From assembly GCF_000801105.2 (NCBI RefSeq), contig NC_079512.1, positions 26,491,848 through 26,555,847 on the forward strand: 64,000 nt of DNA. The letters run 5' to 3'. Of this stretch, positions 33,856-46,522 are shown one piece after another. Both the position numbers and the translations under genes were made by a program. This DNA comes from Raphanus sativus. Lineage: Eukaryota; Streptophyta; Magnoliopsida; Brassicales; Brassicaceae. Position 1 is the stretch's first letter. Every line of letters begins with the position of its first letter. Under the pieces are notes generated by a model. That model saw nothing but the letters and a program-made list of their open reading frames with translations. It was not told the DNA's origin and did not search any database.

Positions 33856-34301
33856 GAATGGGTCTCTTGAGATAATTAGAACCAAGTCAAGCTCATCAAT
33901 AAAGTAGAAGTTTCTCTCTTCACCGTGATTTTGTGTGTTTTATACACTTTTTGCTTGGCAAATTTTTGTTCTTTTCGTTGGACCTGGTGAGACTTACTTC
34001 GTTCACACGGCACGTTGTTGCTTTTGATTACTCACTATTACAACTCTTTGAGTTTACTGGATCATACATGGTTGATGCATAAACATGTGTTGGACTTCCA
34101 CCACATGCAAATTCTGATAATCTACTGCTTTGAGTAAGATCAAGTAAATTTCACATTGTAACTCAAGTTTAAATCCCATGGTATTATTAAAAATAAATAA
34201 ATCTGGAACTTGTAAAAACATGAGTCAAGAAATATATTTAGATGTGTAAAATAAAATAAAAAAAATAATGAAGAAAATAGCATGGAGTTTTTGTAATGGC
34301 T
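33856..34301. other. convergent intergenic region, PPR and RPS15 3' ends
   Basis: 3' UTRs of two convergent genes, AT-rich, with an AATAAAG signal near 33899. Nothing else was seen. Confidence 0.6.
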
Positions 34302-35238
34302 TCACTTGAGAGGGATAAACCTAGAGGAGTGTGTGGCACCCTGACCAGGCCTACCGTGCTTAACCGGTTTGTAAGAGATTGAGAACTCCGCAAGGTAGTG
34401 TCCAATCATCTCCGGTTTGATCTCGATCTGGTTAAACGTTTTTCCGTTGTACACACCAATGACGCTTCCAATCATTTCAGGCATAATCACCATGTTCCTT
34501 AGATGTGTTCTCACTACTTCTGGCTTTTCACCAGCAGGCGCATTCCTTTTCTGTTTTAAAGTAAACCATTGATCTCTTGTTAAACCATGTGATCAAAGAA
34601 CCGGCACAAAGTTTCTTAAGCCTTTTTAAAAGTAAACTAATCCGGAACAAAGCATTTGTGAACTGATTACACGTCATTTATAGTTTGAATATAACTTAGT
34701 GCAAATTAATAGACCGACCAAACAGAAGGAAACCAAAAATTCATATCACAAAATAACAGAACTAACCTATAATGACGGCATAATGTAATATATCATGACA
34801 TATATAATGTAATGTATCTATAACTAAATAAATATTTACCGCGTTGCGCAATTTTTTTATGAGAGCCAAAGGCTTCCTCGTCAGACCTCTAGACAACCTA
34901 CAACAAGATCAAAACAGAAAAAGATCAACGAAAACATAACCGCTAATACATTGTAACCTAACACAATAGAGACAAAAATATTTCAGTGGAGCGAACCTTC
35001 TTTGAATACGAGCAGGGAAGAGCTTGACAAGATCATCGGTGGGCATGTCAAGAAGAGCATCGAGATCAACTCCTTTGTAGGAGAACTTCTTGAACGTTCT
35101 CTTCTTCGCGAGAGCAGCTGTGGGAACGTCTGATTCGACTTGATCCTATGGTTTCAGACATAGGTAGGAATTTACGACCGTGATTGCAAAATCTAATAGT
35201 ATAAGATATAGAGAGATAAAGATGGAGAAACTAACCAT
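34302..35238 (-). CDS. RPS15: 40S ribosomal protein S15 (uS19), copy 1
   Basis: Minus-strand exons: 35236-35238 (the ATG alone), 34997-35145, 34840-34897, 34302-34550, giving 152 aa, the normal length. Landmarks are [37 protein letters not shown] and the uS19 signature (IGVYNGKTF...IGHYLAEFS) ending SSRFIPLK. uS19 sits in the head of the small subunit near the decoding site. Compared with copy 2 it has changed at several usually conserved points (FPARIQRRL for [19 protein letters not shown] for [10 protein letters not shown]), so it is the more divergent copy, but no break is seen. The start codon is separated from the rest by an intron. Confidence 0.93.
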
Positions 35239-35267
35239 TGTTGCTGGTTGGAGAAGCTCTGAAAGGA

Positions 35268-35280
35268 ACTGCTGCTAGGG
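35268..35280 (-). promoter_or_regulatory. telo-box near RPS15 copy 1 start
   Basis: The minus strand carries AAAACCCTAGC, a telo-box (AAACCCTA), about 35 bases before the start codon. Telo-boxes are typical of plant ribosomal protein gene promoters. Confidence 0.6.
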
Positions 35281-35954
35281 TTTTTTGTTATGGAGAAACA
35301 ATAAGACACATAACTTGGTACCCTATATATTTTATATACAAATATATTATGGGTCTAGAGTAATCGTAGAACATTTCTCTTCAAGGGAACGTACGGTCAA
35401 AGAATTACCAAATATTTGATTGTTTACAAAAAAAAGTAACGAGGATTCAATTCATATGTGAATGAATATTTTCTTACTATTCACAAGCTTCCTTATTTAG
35501 TGTGACATAGATTTCTTTTAACAGATTTGTTTCTTTTTGACTACATATTTACTTAATTCTAATAGATTATTAATTTTCTATAGATTTCTTTTATATAAAA
35601 ATGTGAGTCATTCTAGTAAATTTTTTTCCATGAATGTTAATTAATAATTAATCGACTAATTAGTGCTAATCTGAGTCAAAATGATAGTTTGCATAAGATA
35701 AGTGAATTTTATAAGTTTTTTAAATTTATAGGGGAATTTGGAAATAATAAGGTAGAAGCCATGTGCAATATAAATTGTTACTATTGATAAACAAGTATGG
35801 ATACTCAAAAATGCTAAGTATTATTGAAACGCATGAAGAATTTAAACAAAATCTGAAGGAGAGCAGAGAAACAAAGACAAAACGTTATAAAGAAAAAAAC
35901 AACGAAAGTCTTATTTTGGAGCATTAACACATGGCTATAATAAGAGTAGATCAT
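35281..35954. other. spacer between the two RPS15 genes
   Basis: Promoter of copy 1 and 3' UTR of copy 2; AT-rich. TATATATTTTATATA near 35323 could be the TATA region of copy 1. No other gene was seen. Confidence 0.5.
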
Positions 35955-36778
<824 letters not shown>

Positions 36779-36791
36779 TTGTTCAGATTGT

Positions 36792-36803
36792 TGAAAACCC
36801 TAG
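36792..36803 (-). promoter_or_regulatory. telo-box at RPS15 copy 2
   Basis: AAAACCCTAGAA on the plus strand (TTCTAGGGTTTT on the gene strand), within 25 bases of the start codon. This is the same element class as at copy 1, here in opposite orientation. Confidence 0.5.
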
Positions 36804-37592
36804 AAATCCAGTGAACCTGAAAACAGTGTCTGCGCAAGCAAGCTACACATAAAAGCACCACAATATATACTTTGGAACAGCCCTAGAATCATTTTCATTT
36901 TAGGTGCCACGAATATTCCTTTTTTAATCGGTTATCGGGGCTCCTTTTACGGAAAATTTGACCTCCTAAATCAAATAAATAAACCAAAACTAGCCAAGTC
37001 AAAATATAAATGAGAAAAACGAGCGAAATGGTAACTGTATTATATAGTCTATCAAGTTTTCAACCCTTGATTTACAGAGCAAAGCAACCCACTTAGAAAG
37101 TTTGAGGGTTCGATTTTGTTAGTGAAGCTCGAATTTTCCAGTCAAGGAATCTACGTAAATACTTAGTACAGGAAAATTCATCTCATAATCCAGATTTAAA
37201 AGTCACTATCAATCTGTAATCATTTTCTGTTACTGAAAATTTCAAACTGTGGATGTGTCCAATTGTATTGATTTTCTTCAAACACAACTGAGAAATTATA
37301 ACTTAAATATCACACATATATATATGTGTGTGTATGTGTGTAACCTTTTGTACCTAAACATGTCATAAATAAGTAACACAATCCATTAAAAAGGGTATAT
37401 CAAAAAAAATACAAAGAAATCTGTTCGTATGAAACATACAAGCATGTGTAAAATTCAAAAAAGAAAAAGAAGTATGGCTACAAGAACAAACGACATAGAT
37501 AAGGTTCACTAAGGAACCGACGATGAGATAGACAGACACAAGTGAATGTAATTTAAGATAGTGGGGGTGGGACTTCATCTGGTTCAATAGGC
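36804..37592. other. intergenic region between RPS15 and PELPK
   Basis: Upstream region of RPS15 copy 2 and the 3' UTR of PELPK. A short TA/TG run lies near 37318-37340. No gene was recognised. Confidence 0.5.
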
Positions 37593-38582
37593 TCAGTGAG
37601 TTCCAGGAACTTTTGGAAATTCTGGCAACTTGGGAACTTCAGGCATTTTTGGTAGCTTTGGTTTCGGAACCTCTGGAACTTTCGGTACATCAGGTTTTGG
37701 AACCTCCGGAATGGTGGGTAATTCAGGTTTCTGAATCTCTGGCAATTTAGGAGCCTCCGGTTTTGGAATCTCCGGCATTTTTGGTAATTCTGGCTTCTTA
37801 ATCTCTGGTACCTTTGGCAACTCGGGCTTTGGAATCTCAGGCACCTTTGGTAACTCGGGCTTTGGAATCTCAGGCACCTTTGGTAACTCGGGCTTAGGAA
37901 TCTCTGGCATCTTTGGTAGTTCTGGCTTTGGAATCTCTGGTACTTTTGGTAGCTCCGGCTTCTGAATCTCTGGCACCTTTGGAATCTCTGGTACCTTTGG
38001 TAGCTCGGGCTTATGAATCTCCGACATCTTTGGCAACTCGGGCTTAGGAATCTTTGGCACCTTTGGTAATTCGGGCTTAGGAATCTCTGGCACCTTTGGT
38101 AACTCGGGCTTAGGAATCTCTGACACCTTTGGCATCTCTGACTTTGGAATCTCTGGTACCTTTGGAGCCTCAGGCTTCTGAGCCTCTATCAACTTGGGCA
38201 GCTCAGGTTTTGGAACCTCTGGCATCTTTGGCAATTCAGGTTTAGAAATTTCCGGGAACTTAAGCAGCTCAGGCTTAGGAATCTCTGGCACCTTTGGCAA
38301 TTCAGACTTCGGAATCTCTGGCATTTTTGGCAACTCAGGCTTTGGGAACTCAGGTAACTTAAGCATCTCTGGTTTAGGGAGCTCAGGCAACTTGGGAACT
38401 TCAAACTTCAGTAGCTCCGGGTGAGGTAATTCAGGCAGTTTTGGTATCTCCGGTTTAGGAATCTCCTCCACTAACCGGCGAGCTCCGACTGAAACCGGTG
38501 CAGCGAGCAATGCAGTAAGACAGATGATCAGGATTGGTGATGAGAGGAGAAGAGCAAAGATACTCTTCTTCATCAGTGCCAT
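37593..38582 (-). CDS. PELPK1: PELPK-repeat cell wall protein
   Basis: Intronless, 329 aa. The N-terminus is a signal peptide (residues 1 to about 33, hydrophobic LLLSSPILIICLTALLAAPV). The rest is almost wholly repeats of PELPKVPEIPK and variants (PEMPK, PEAPK, PDVPK), about 50 pentamers alternating hydrophobic, Pro, Glu and Lys. Arabidopsis PELPK1 (At5g09530) is an apoplastic protein that promotes germination and is induced by stress; PELPK2 is its neighbour. One copy only is seen here, so the choice between PELPK1 and PELPK2 is uncertain. The DNA repeats (33-bp units) make length changes likely between accessions. Confidence 0.88.
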   Translation of the reverse strand: MALMKKSIFALLLSSPILIICLTALLAAPVSVGARRLVEEIPKPEIPKLPELPHPELLKFEVPKLPELPKPEMLKLPEFPKPELPKMPEIPKSELPKVPEIPKPELLKFPEISKPELPKMPEVPKPELPKLIEAQKPEAPKVPEIPKSEMPKVSEIPKPELPKVPEIPKPELPKVPKIPKPELPKMSEIHKPELPKVPEIPKVPEIQKPELPKVPEIPKPELPKMPEIPKPELPKVPEIPKPELPKVPEIPKPELPKVPEIKKPELPKMPEIPKPEAPKLPEIQKPELPTIPEVPKPDVPKVPEVPKPKLPKMPEVPKLPEFPKVPGTH

Positions 38583-39453
38583 GTCTGCTTGCTTGACAAG
38601 TTAAGCTTTCTTCTTGTATGCTTCCTTTGCTTTGTGTTGTTTTGCTTTGTTGATGGTTTGTGATGATGAGATTTTGGTCTTTGATTCGAACCGCTATTTA
38701 AAGGTGTTATGAGGAAAAGAAAGATGGTGTTTGGTGGGAAAAATGTGTCCAATTCAAAAAGTTCGTTTAACCTCTCTATCTGTATATATCTACATGTCAT
38801 TTTCAGTTTAGTTGAATTTTGGGTCCTATTTGTTTACGTGTTCTTGTTTTTGTTACACGTATGTATATCTTGCAAAAGGCTTAAAGTTTGTAAACTCGAG
38901 TAACCCAATCTTGGAAATAATCATCAATTATACAAAGTTTATTAAGAAAAAAAAAGTTTATTAATAAAATTATTAGAAAATCAAGGTAGAGGCTTGATCA
39001 ATTGAATGTCTTAAATTTTTCTTTCCGGTTGTGTTGATTCTGATTAGTTAGTCAACACTAACTCCAAGATGAATTTTATTGTACATAAATTTGGTAAATT
39101 TGCAAGTACGAAAACGCCATTAAAAAAAGAGGTTTAGGTTTTGGCCGGTAATCTACACAACGACTTAGATCCTTTTCGTTGTGCGCAAGTTATCGTTCGT
39201 CTGAATATAGTAAATATTTAGGAACTATTTTTTTATCTCCTAACAATGCGGTTTTAATAATTAACGTCAAAATTTCTCATGAGGTTAAACGGTAAGATCG
39301 GAGGTGGTGGTGGTAAGACTGTGTTAATAGCCACACATCAGCATCTATTTCTTTTTCTTCCCACAAAGTTTTTTTCTCAATAAAACAAGAACTATCAGAG
39401 ATCAGATAAGAGTTATAGACGATCAATCATAGAGATAGAGATCGTTTGAAACA
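38583..39453. other. divergent promoter region, PELPK and Rab GDI
   Basis: 871 bases between divergently transcribed genes. TATTTAAAGG near 38695 (minus strand CCTTTAAATA) may be the PELPK TATA. CTCAATAAAACAAG near 39374 lies before the GDI leader. No coding sequence was seen. Confidence 0.5.
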
Positions 39454-41969
39454 ATGGATGAAGAGTATGATGTGATTGTTCTTGGGACTGGTCTCAAGGA
39501 GTGTATCCTTAGTGGTCTCCTCTCTGTCGATGGCCTCAAGGTTTTCGCATTCACCATATTTTCAAGTTTAATTGGGCTTGTTTTTGTGCATCACATTCAT
39601 ATAACGCTTAGTTTATACGTTTTGTTATGGTTTTGTTTTATCTAGTTATGAATGTGATGTCAGATCAATAGTTACATACATTAACGATGAAATAAAATGA
39701 TCCAACCACAACTTTTTGACCTTGTTAAAAACCTAATTCATACGGATTATATAGGTACTGCATATGGATAGAAACGACTACTATGGAGGAGAATCATCAT
39801 CGCTCAACCTCACTCAGCTATGGAAGCGGTGCAGAGGAAGTGACACTCCTCAAGAAAATCTTGGAGCCATCAGAGAATACAATGTCGATATGATCCCGAA
39901 GGTACTATATACATAATATGTGAATTTTAGAATACGCACATATGTAATGTTGACCTATTAATGGATATTATGGTTTCTTGATCTACAGTTCATAATGGCT
40001 AATGGAACCCTTGTTCAAACCCTAATTCACACGGATGTCACCAAGTACCTTAACTTCAAAGCCGTTGATGGTAGCTTCGTCTACAAGAAGGGCAAGGTAG
40101 TAACTAAGTCTAGTCTACCTTTTAAAAACAAGTTAATTACTCAAGAGATTTTTTTTATTAAAACATTCAGATCTATAAAGTCCCAGCCACTGATGTGGAA
40201 GCCCTAAAATCGCCATTGATGGGTCTGTTCGAGAAACGACGTGCAAGAAAGTTCTTTATCTATGTGCAAGACTACGATGAGAAAGATCCTAAGTCTCACG
40301 AAGGACTTGACCTTAGCAAAGTTACTGCTAGAGAGATCATCTCGTGCGTAAAAACATATGTTCTTTCATAGCAAATCATTTCACAATAGTTTCTTGCGTT
40401 ACACGCTTTGAGTCTCTGTTTATGTTTTCCCAATAGTAAATATGGACTTGAAGATGATACAATCGACTTTATAGGCCATGCCTTAGCCCTACACAACGAC
40501 GATGACTACTTGGATCAACCCGCCATTGATTTTGTTAAGAGAATCAAGGTAAACTTTTTTCATTTCTTCCTGAACAAGGAAGTGTTCTGATTTTAATATT
40601 TTTATTGTTTTGTTACGTGGTAAAGCTCTACGCGGAATCATTGGCTCGATTCCAAGGAGGATCTCCTTACATATACCCACTGTACGGTTTAGGAGAGTTG
40701 CCACAGGTCCGTGTTCACCTTCATCTTAATTTACGACCCTTTTCTATGTCTCAGATAGTCAATGCTCTGTTTCTGTTCTCAGGCTTTTGCGCGTTTGAGC
40801 GCAGTGTATGGAGGGACTTACATGCTAAACAAGCCTGAATGCAAGGTTACACACGATCCATAATCTCTTTCTCGGTTTTGTTTATTAGAAATGGGATAAT
40901 CCATAATTATTACAGATCTTATCTAGTGTATAGTAAAGATAACACTCAAGAATCTCTAACATTATCATAACAGGTTGAGTTTGACAGCTCGGGAAAAGCT
41001 GTTGGTGTAACTTCAGCGGGAGAAACTGCTAAATGCAAGAAAGTTGTGTGTGATCCTTCTTACTTGTCTGACAAGGTAACCCTAAACTCATTTTTACACA
41101 AAGAGTTAATTCTTGTACGGTCTAGTTACTTAATAAGAGACGGTGTCCTTTGCATTATAGGTTAAGAAAGTTGGGAAAGTGACTCGAGCGGTGTGTATAA
41201 TGAGCCATCCTATTCCAGACACCAACGATGCTCACTCTGTCCAAATCATTCTTCCTCAGAAGCAACTCGGCCGCAAATCAGACATGTAAGAGATCATACT
41301 CAAATAGCACTTTTGATTACAGAAACATGACTCTGACTAGCTTCTACTTTGAATGAATATAAAGATGAATCTGTGAGATTTTGGATTTTGTAGGTACTTG
41401 TTCTGTTGCTCATACGCTCACAATGTAGCACCAAAAGGCAAATACATAGCTTTCGTCTCTGCAGAAGCTGAAACTGATAATCCAGAAGAAGAGCTTAAAC
41501 CTGGGATTGAATTGCTTGGACCTATTGATGAGATCTTCTACCATTCTTATGACACATACGTTCCGACCAATAAGCAAGAAGAAGATAACTGCTTCATCTC
41601 TGGTGTAAGTGAATATCATAGTACATCATATTATCTAATAAGTAACTTTCATCTCAGTTTTTTTTTTGAAAGTTAATAAGAGTAACTTTCATCATTGTAC
41701 ATCATATTATCTCTGTTTTATTTTCTTGATGTTTCTTTTTGTTTGGTTTTCTTATCAGACTTATGATGCAACAACACATTTCGAGAGTACAGTTGCAGAT
41801 GTACTGGAGATGTACACCAAGATCACTGGAAAGGTATTAACACTCATCATTTTTGTTTCTTGATTCAGAAGTAAACGCACAGTTTGAATACAAGTTTTTT
41901 TTTTTTTCTGTGCAGACTCTTGATTTGTCTGTGGATTTGAGTGCTGCGAGTGCTACTGCAGACACTTGA
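39454..41969 (+). CDS. Rab GDP dissociation inhibitor
   Basis: Twelve exons in phase: 39454-39540, 39755-39901, 39989-40096, 40171-40343, 40437-40548, 40626-40706, 40783-40845, 40974-41075, 41161-41285, 41394-41604, 41759-41833, 41916-41969. They give 445 aa, the family length. GDI extracts GDP-bound prenylated Rab GTPases from membranes and recycles them. Conserved blocks include [36 protein letters not shown], the Rab-binding [12 protein letters not shown] region, [28 protein letters not shown] and GGTYMLNKP. No break was seen. The position corresponds to At5g09550; DnaJ At5g09540, next to it in Arabidopsis as I recall, is absent. Confidence 0.95.
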
Positions 41970-42253
41970 TGATAGTTTAATTTTGTTGTTTCATTCATTC
42001 TGTTTTTTTTTTTCTTGCTGGGATAGTTCTTAGCAGTTGCAATTGCTTCTATAAACCTGCAATAATTATGGATATTTTTTTCTATGTAATACAGTTACAA
42101 CATAACAAATAAAAATCAATTATTTTGTATATCAAAAATAAAATTATTTACAATCCACTAATTGGGCGAGTTTGTGAAATCATTTTACAAATCATGCACA
42201 TAGGTGGTGATTAAAAAAACCCAATAAACCTACGGTAAAAGAAAAAAAACCAT

Positions 42254-43150
42254 GAGTGTCACTGTCAACTCCGTGGGGAAGGCTTGGAAACAATTGCCCA
42301 TCTAATATATGAACGTCGTATTGCAAGAGAAATATGGCATTTGGCATGTCTTCAATTCACACAGAGTCTAAGTCCTGGCACTGATCTCTTGTTGTTTATT
42401 AAGAACATAGTTAATGACAATAAAGCAGAATCACCATGCAATCTAGAATGGCTCATAGGTTGGAGAATATGGAAGATGCGGAACAAGTTAATGTTTGACA
42501 ATAGTAGAGAACATATTGTACATGTTATTAAAGCAGCTATTATGGACAGGGAGTTACGGAAGAAGGCCATGCTGCATGATGAACCTGTCACGCAATCACC
42601 TTGTATAACTCATCCGCAATCTATTAATGATATTCTCCCACCAGAGTCATTGCTTAATTGCATTGCTGATGCTTCTTGGAAGTCTCCTACTGAAGAAGCA
42701 GGAATAGGGTGGTCCTTACTTAGTAGACAAGGCACTCTTATCTGCCAAGGAAGTTCAGCAATTGCTCCAACATACTCAGCACTCGAAGCGGATGCAATGG
42801 CGAATTTTCTAGCTGTTCAACACCTGCATAGACTGAGGTCTGAGGTACAGAATGTTGCAATCTTAGGTGACAATCCGCAGTTATACATGAGCTTGGAGCA
42901 CCAACACTTAGCCAAGAACCAGAGTATTGCTTATAATGAGGCTCTATAGTGGTTCAAGACATTCTTAGTCTCTCCAAGCAGAGTAATTTCTCTTTTAAAC
43001 ATGTCCCTAGGAACTTTGTACACCATGTTGATCAATTAGCAAAGAGGGCTAAATCATGTAAACAACATTATGTAATATCATGGCCCTACACTTGAACCAC
43101 TGTAATTTGCTTCAAAGATAATAAAATTAAAATGTTGACAAAAAAAACAA
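42254..43150 (+). mobile_element. 5'-truncated LINE (non-LTR) remnant
   Basis: A zinc-binding RT tail (CHC...ETIAHL...AREIW) leads into a type I RNase H domain, with NCIADASWK (first Asp), SALEADAMA (Glu) and ILGDNPQL (Asp). A frame change near 42947 follows, and then VPRNFVHHVDQLAKRA completes the domain in another frame. A short A-rich tail (GACAAAAAAAACAAAA, 43135-43150) marks the 3' end. The reverse transcriptase and endonuclease are missing. It lies between Rab GDI and the remorin-like fragment. No target duplication could be confirmed. Confidence 0.85.
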
Positions 43151-43375
43151 AATACTCCTAGATTTATCCACAGCCCAAACATAACCGAGGCTAAACCAAG
43201 TCTAGACCAGAAGAGTTATAAACCGAGTGATAGATCTACAAAGTAACTAAGATGAAAACAGTACACCATAATAAAAAGGTACCTTGACAAAGCTTATATT
43301 GTACAAAATGATAGAAAGATTGGACTCTTGTGTTTGTTACTAAGTACAAAAGCTAAAGCAAGAGAACATCAATGA

Positions 43376-43930
43376 AGGTACATTGCCTGTTCTTCTGATC
43401 TGTTCAGCTTGTTTCTCTGTTTTAGCTGCTTGACGATTCTTCTTCGCTTCAGCTGCTGCTCGCTTCTCCTCTGCTTTCCTCTCTACCGCAGCTAGTTTGT
43501 TCATCCACCTGTCTTGCGCTCAGTCCCTTTATCCTCTCAACTTCCACCTGCAATGTCAAGAATCACACCATCAGTTACACAAGACTTATAAACAGAGTCT
43601 ATGTTTATACATGATCAACGTTGACTATGTTTCTTGAGGCTTTCATGCTTACTTACCTCTGTTTTCCTCATCTCAGCTTCTGATTTCGCCTTTTGATGAT
43701 TCTCTCATTCTTGTATCTTCATCTCGGCTGAGATTAACTTCAGTTGCTGATGCTACAATGGAGTTTTCAACCGTCAGAACAGGTTTGACATATGCGTCAA
43801 CTTCCCAGCTGACCAACTTCTCCCCTGTCTCCTTTCTCACTTGGCTTACATCTATTCGCTTTGTATCAGGCTCTTCACTGAAAATAAAAGGTACAATGAG
43901 TAGAAAGATTAGAAAGAGATCAATCACCAA
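43376..43930 (-). pseudogene. remorin-like gene fragment
   Basis: The minus strand near 43376-43510 codes for MNKLAAVERKAEEKRAAAEA followed by KKNRQAAKTEKQAEQIRRTG, which matches the coiled-coil C-terminal domain of remorins (plasma-membrane microdomain proteins). Just upstream, EVERIKG and AQDRW lie in different frames, so one small indel breaks the domain. A second block (43673-43880) reads EEPDTKRIDVSQV...SWEVDAYVKPVLTVE and resembles the variable N-terminal half. An intron-like stretch lies between. No full-length frame can be built. There is no remorin in this place in Arabidopsis that I recall, so it may have moved in. Confidence 0.55.
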
Positions 43931-44178
43931 TACTTATATACTATAGTGTATGTTATTATATATTGAGATACTTTTTAAAATTATATAGTATTTTCCTAGT
44001 AACTACACTCCCGATATATTCTCTTTTGACTTGGGATGCAAAAAACGTGTTGGCAAAGTAAACTTCACCTCCAAGAGAAATCGACTTGCAATCAATTAAA
44101 ATGTTATATAATATATATATATGCTGGGCCAGATTTTTATCCGGATGATTCATCAATTCATCGTCTATAATCTTCAAA

Positions 44179-46207
44179 ATGCCTAGAAGAAGACACGAAG
44201 GTGAAATTATATATTTGTGTTTATATCTGTGTCTACGAGATGCTTTTAATGAAGTTAATCTGATTGATTTGTTTGTGTTTTTTCTTGTGCAGAAAGATCC
44301 TCCTCCTCCTCCTCTTCTTCCTCTAGATCTAGCTCGTCTAATCGAACTAGTAAATTCCTAGAATTCCTTTTGTTTTGGATGTATCTCTCTTGCGTTGCAA
44401 GAGAATTACTGGTTTAGGGTTTAGTAAATCCCTTAATTCCTTCTGTTTTTTCTATTTTTGGTTTTCAATGTGTATTATGAAATGTCTTGTTTCTTATCTG
44501 TGTAGAAAGCTCTCCATCTCCCTCTCGCTCATCATCTTCAAGCAGCCGCTCTACTAGTAGTAGTAGTAGCAGTGGTAAATTTCATTCTCGTCAATAGATC
44601 TCATTGAGAGAGTAAATAATTGTGATTATTGTAAGTGATAAAATTGATAAAATATCTAAACTAAAAGAACTATATATTTATAATTTAATTCTAGCAATCA
44701 AGTTTCTATAATATGATCAAATGTTTACAAAGGACGTCACACTACAATTAATGAGACGTGCAAGTACATTCAGATATTTGCAAGTATTTTTTTATAGCTT
44801 TTGTAGGGTTTTATATTAGCTTAATCTAATGAATTTTTTTTTAATGTGCAGGCAGATCTTCTCCTCGCCCTCGATCAACAGCTTCACAAAGCCCGTCTTT
44901 TCACACCGGTAACTAAATTTTCAGTTTGGGGTTGTATTTCTCGTTGGAGATAAATAGTTTATAAGTACTACTTCTAAGAATCTCTCTTTAGGCAAATGAT
45001 TTGTTTACACCTTTCATTGTGAAATTTATAACGTTTTTTTCTTTTTCTTTTGTCATCAAGTAACGTTTTTTTCTTGATTGTCCAGAAAAATCTTCTCCAC
45101 GTCCTTCAAACCACAGTTCACCTCCCAAGACTGGTAAATTATATGATTTAATTGTTTTCTTATAATTTTTTTCTCTTATTGTTTTAGTTTTATTATGTAG
45201 TATATGATTTCGTTTTTTCCTTTTCTTGATTCCAGTCCAGCATGTTTTCATCTTCTAAGTTAATAAACTTTGCAATTTTTTTAGTGTGAGAATATTTGTA
45301 ACGTTTTTTGGTTACTTCTTGCTCAGAAAGATCTACCCCACGCACTGCAAGCTACACTCCATCTCCTCAGACTGGTAATATTTCCTAGTATTTAGCCATA
45401 TCTCTCGAAAATTATTTGAGATTAGTTGTGAGGGATTATCTATTCGGTTTATCAGTTATTGTTTAATGAACTTTATAGGTTTCTTTTAGTTCTTGTTATG
45501 TTATGCGTTTTTCTTTGTGGATTTCAGCTCGTCATGAGTACAACCACTCGAGCGGAAGTACTACTAACGATACTAGTAGTAGTGATGATGGTCATGACTT
45601 CTTCCATGACTTCTGGAGACGTAGTGGTAGTAGTGATGATGACGAAGGTATGCGTTTTAACTATCCTTTTGGTAGTTGATTTTAATAATTTCATTTTAGA
45701 TAACGGTTTGGTTACGTTCTCTTTGCTTATGGGACGTCATTTTAAAAAAAAAAAATCTTTTCGAATTAGGGATGTCTTCTGGTTTCATAGACACAATCAA
45801 GGATGCTATAAAAAGCTACCGAACCTCCAAGGAAGAGGACCCTGTAGCAGCAGCCGAAGTTGCAAGTAGCAGGGGTTCTATTGCATGTGTCACTCAAGCA
45901 AAAGCTTTCCAAGATGTAAGTTTGTTATAATAGTTTTGCATTTTAACTTCATATTTGCATTACGTTTGGTTTGGTTGTTTAAAAGGAAAAAAAAAACTAC
46001 ACTTGCTTTGACTTGGGAATACAATTGTATGTATATTTGTTTCGTTCTTCCATTTTCTGTTAATGTTGAATCCTAATATATATCCAAAGCTTAACTTTGT
46101 GTTTTTGTGTGTAGTGCCTGGACGAGAATGAAACAGACATCAGTAAATGTCAGTTCTTGATGGAGATGTGGAGCAAGTGCAAGAAGAGTTCCAAGCCAAC
46201 CACCTAA
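44179..46207 (+). CDS. twin CX9C (CHCH) protein with serine-rich exon array
   Basis: Nine exons in phase: 44179-44200, 44293-44349, 44506-44574, 44852-44908, 45086-45133, 45327-45374, 45528-45647, 45770-45915, 46115-46207, giving 219 aa. The start MPRRR and the C-terminal CVTQAKAFQDC...CQFLMEMWSKC (two CX9C pairs ten residues apart) match At12Cys-type CHCH proteins (At5g09570/At5g64400), linked to mitochondria and stress. Oxidation of the Cys pairs would occur in the intermembrane space. The middle is new to me: exons 2-6 are all 48-69 bp, all phase 1, and each codes for an (R/K)SS(P)R-P-S-type peptide. Exon 7 is Ser/Asp-rich. The hydrophobic Gly/Ala segment of At12Cys proteins is not evident. 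Confidence 0.78.
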
Positions 46208-46522
46208 TTAAACCATTAGTTCTTATTTGCAAGTTACCAAACAGTTCTTGAAATTTGTGATTTCTTCGTTTCTCTCATGATCTTTATCCTTGCTGTAAAG
46301 ATTCAGAATCTTGCCTTTCTCTATATTTCATGTTTGGGTTTGATGTCAACAAAGAGAATAAACATCAAGGGTTTAAAAACTATTTAACAAATATAAAGGT
46401 CAATTAAGAATAAATATAAAGTTTGAGTAGTCCAATGCAATTTAGCCGAAATCCTCCACTTCACTTAAAAATCTCTCAAGTCGTGAACCAAAAAAAAAAA
46501 ACCTCTCAAATCCCCGCCGTAG
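46208..46522. other. spacer between CHCH and DHH-like genes
   Basis: 3' UTR of the CHCH gene and the short promoter/leader of the next gene. No clear TATA box or further feature. Confidence 0.5.

Noticed and set aside
37593..38560. Regular 33-bp repeats that could be mistaken for a CRISPR-like array
   Set aside because: They are codon repeats of a secreted PELPK protein in a plant genome, without spacers.
45459..45869. 136-codon frame crossing exon 7 of the CHCH gene
   Set aside because: It reads exon 7 in the wrong frame and crosses both splice sites.
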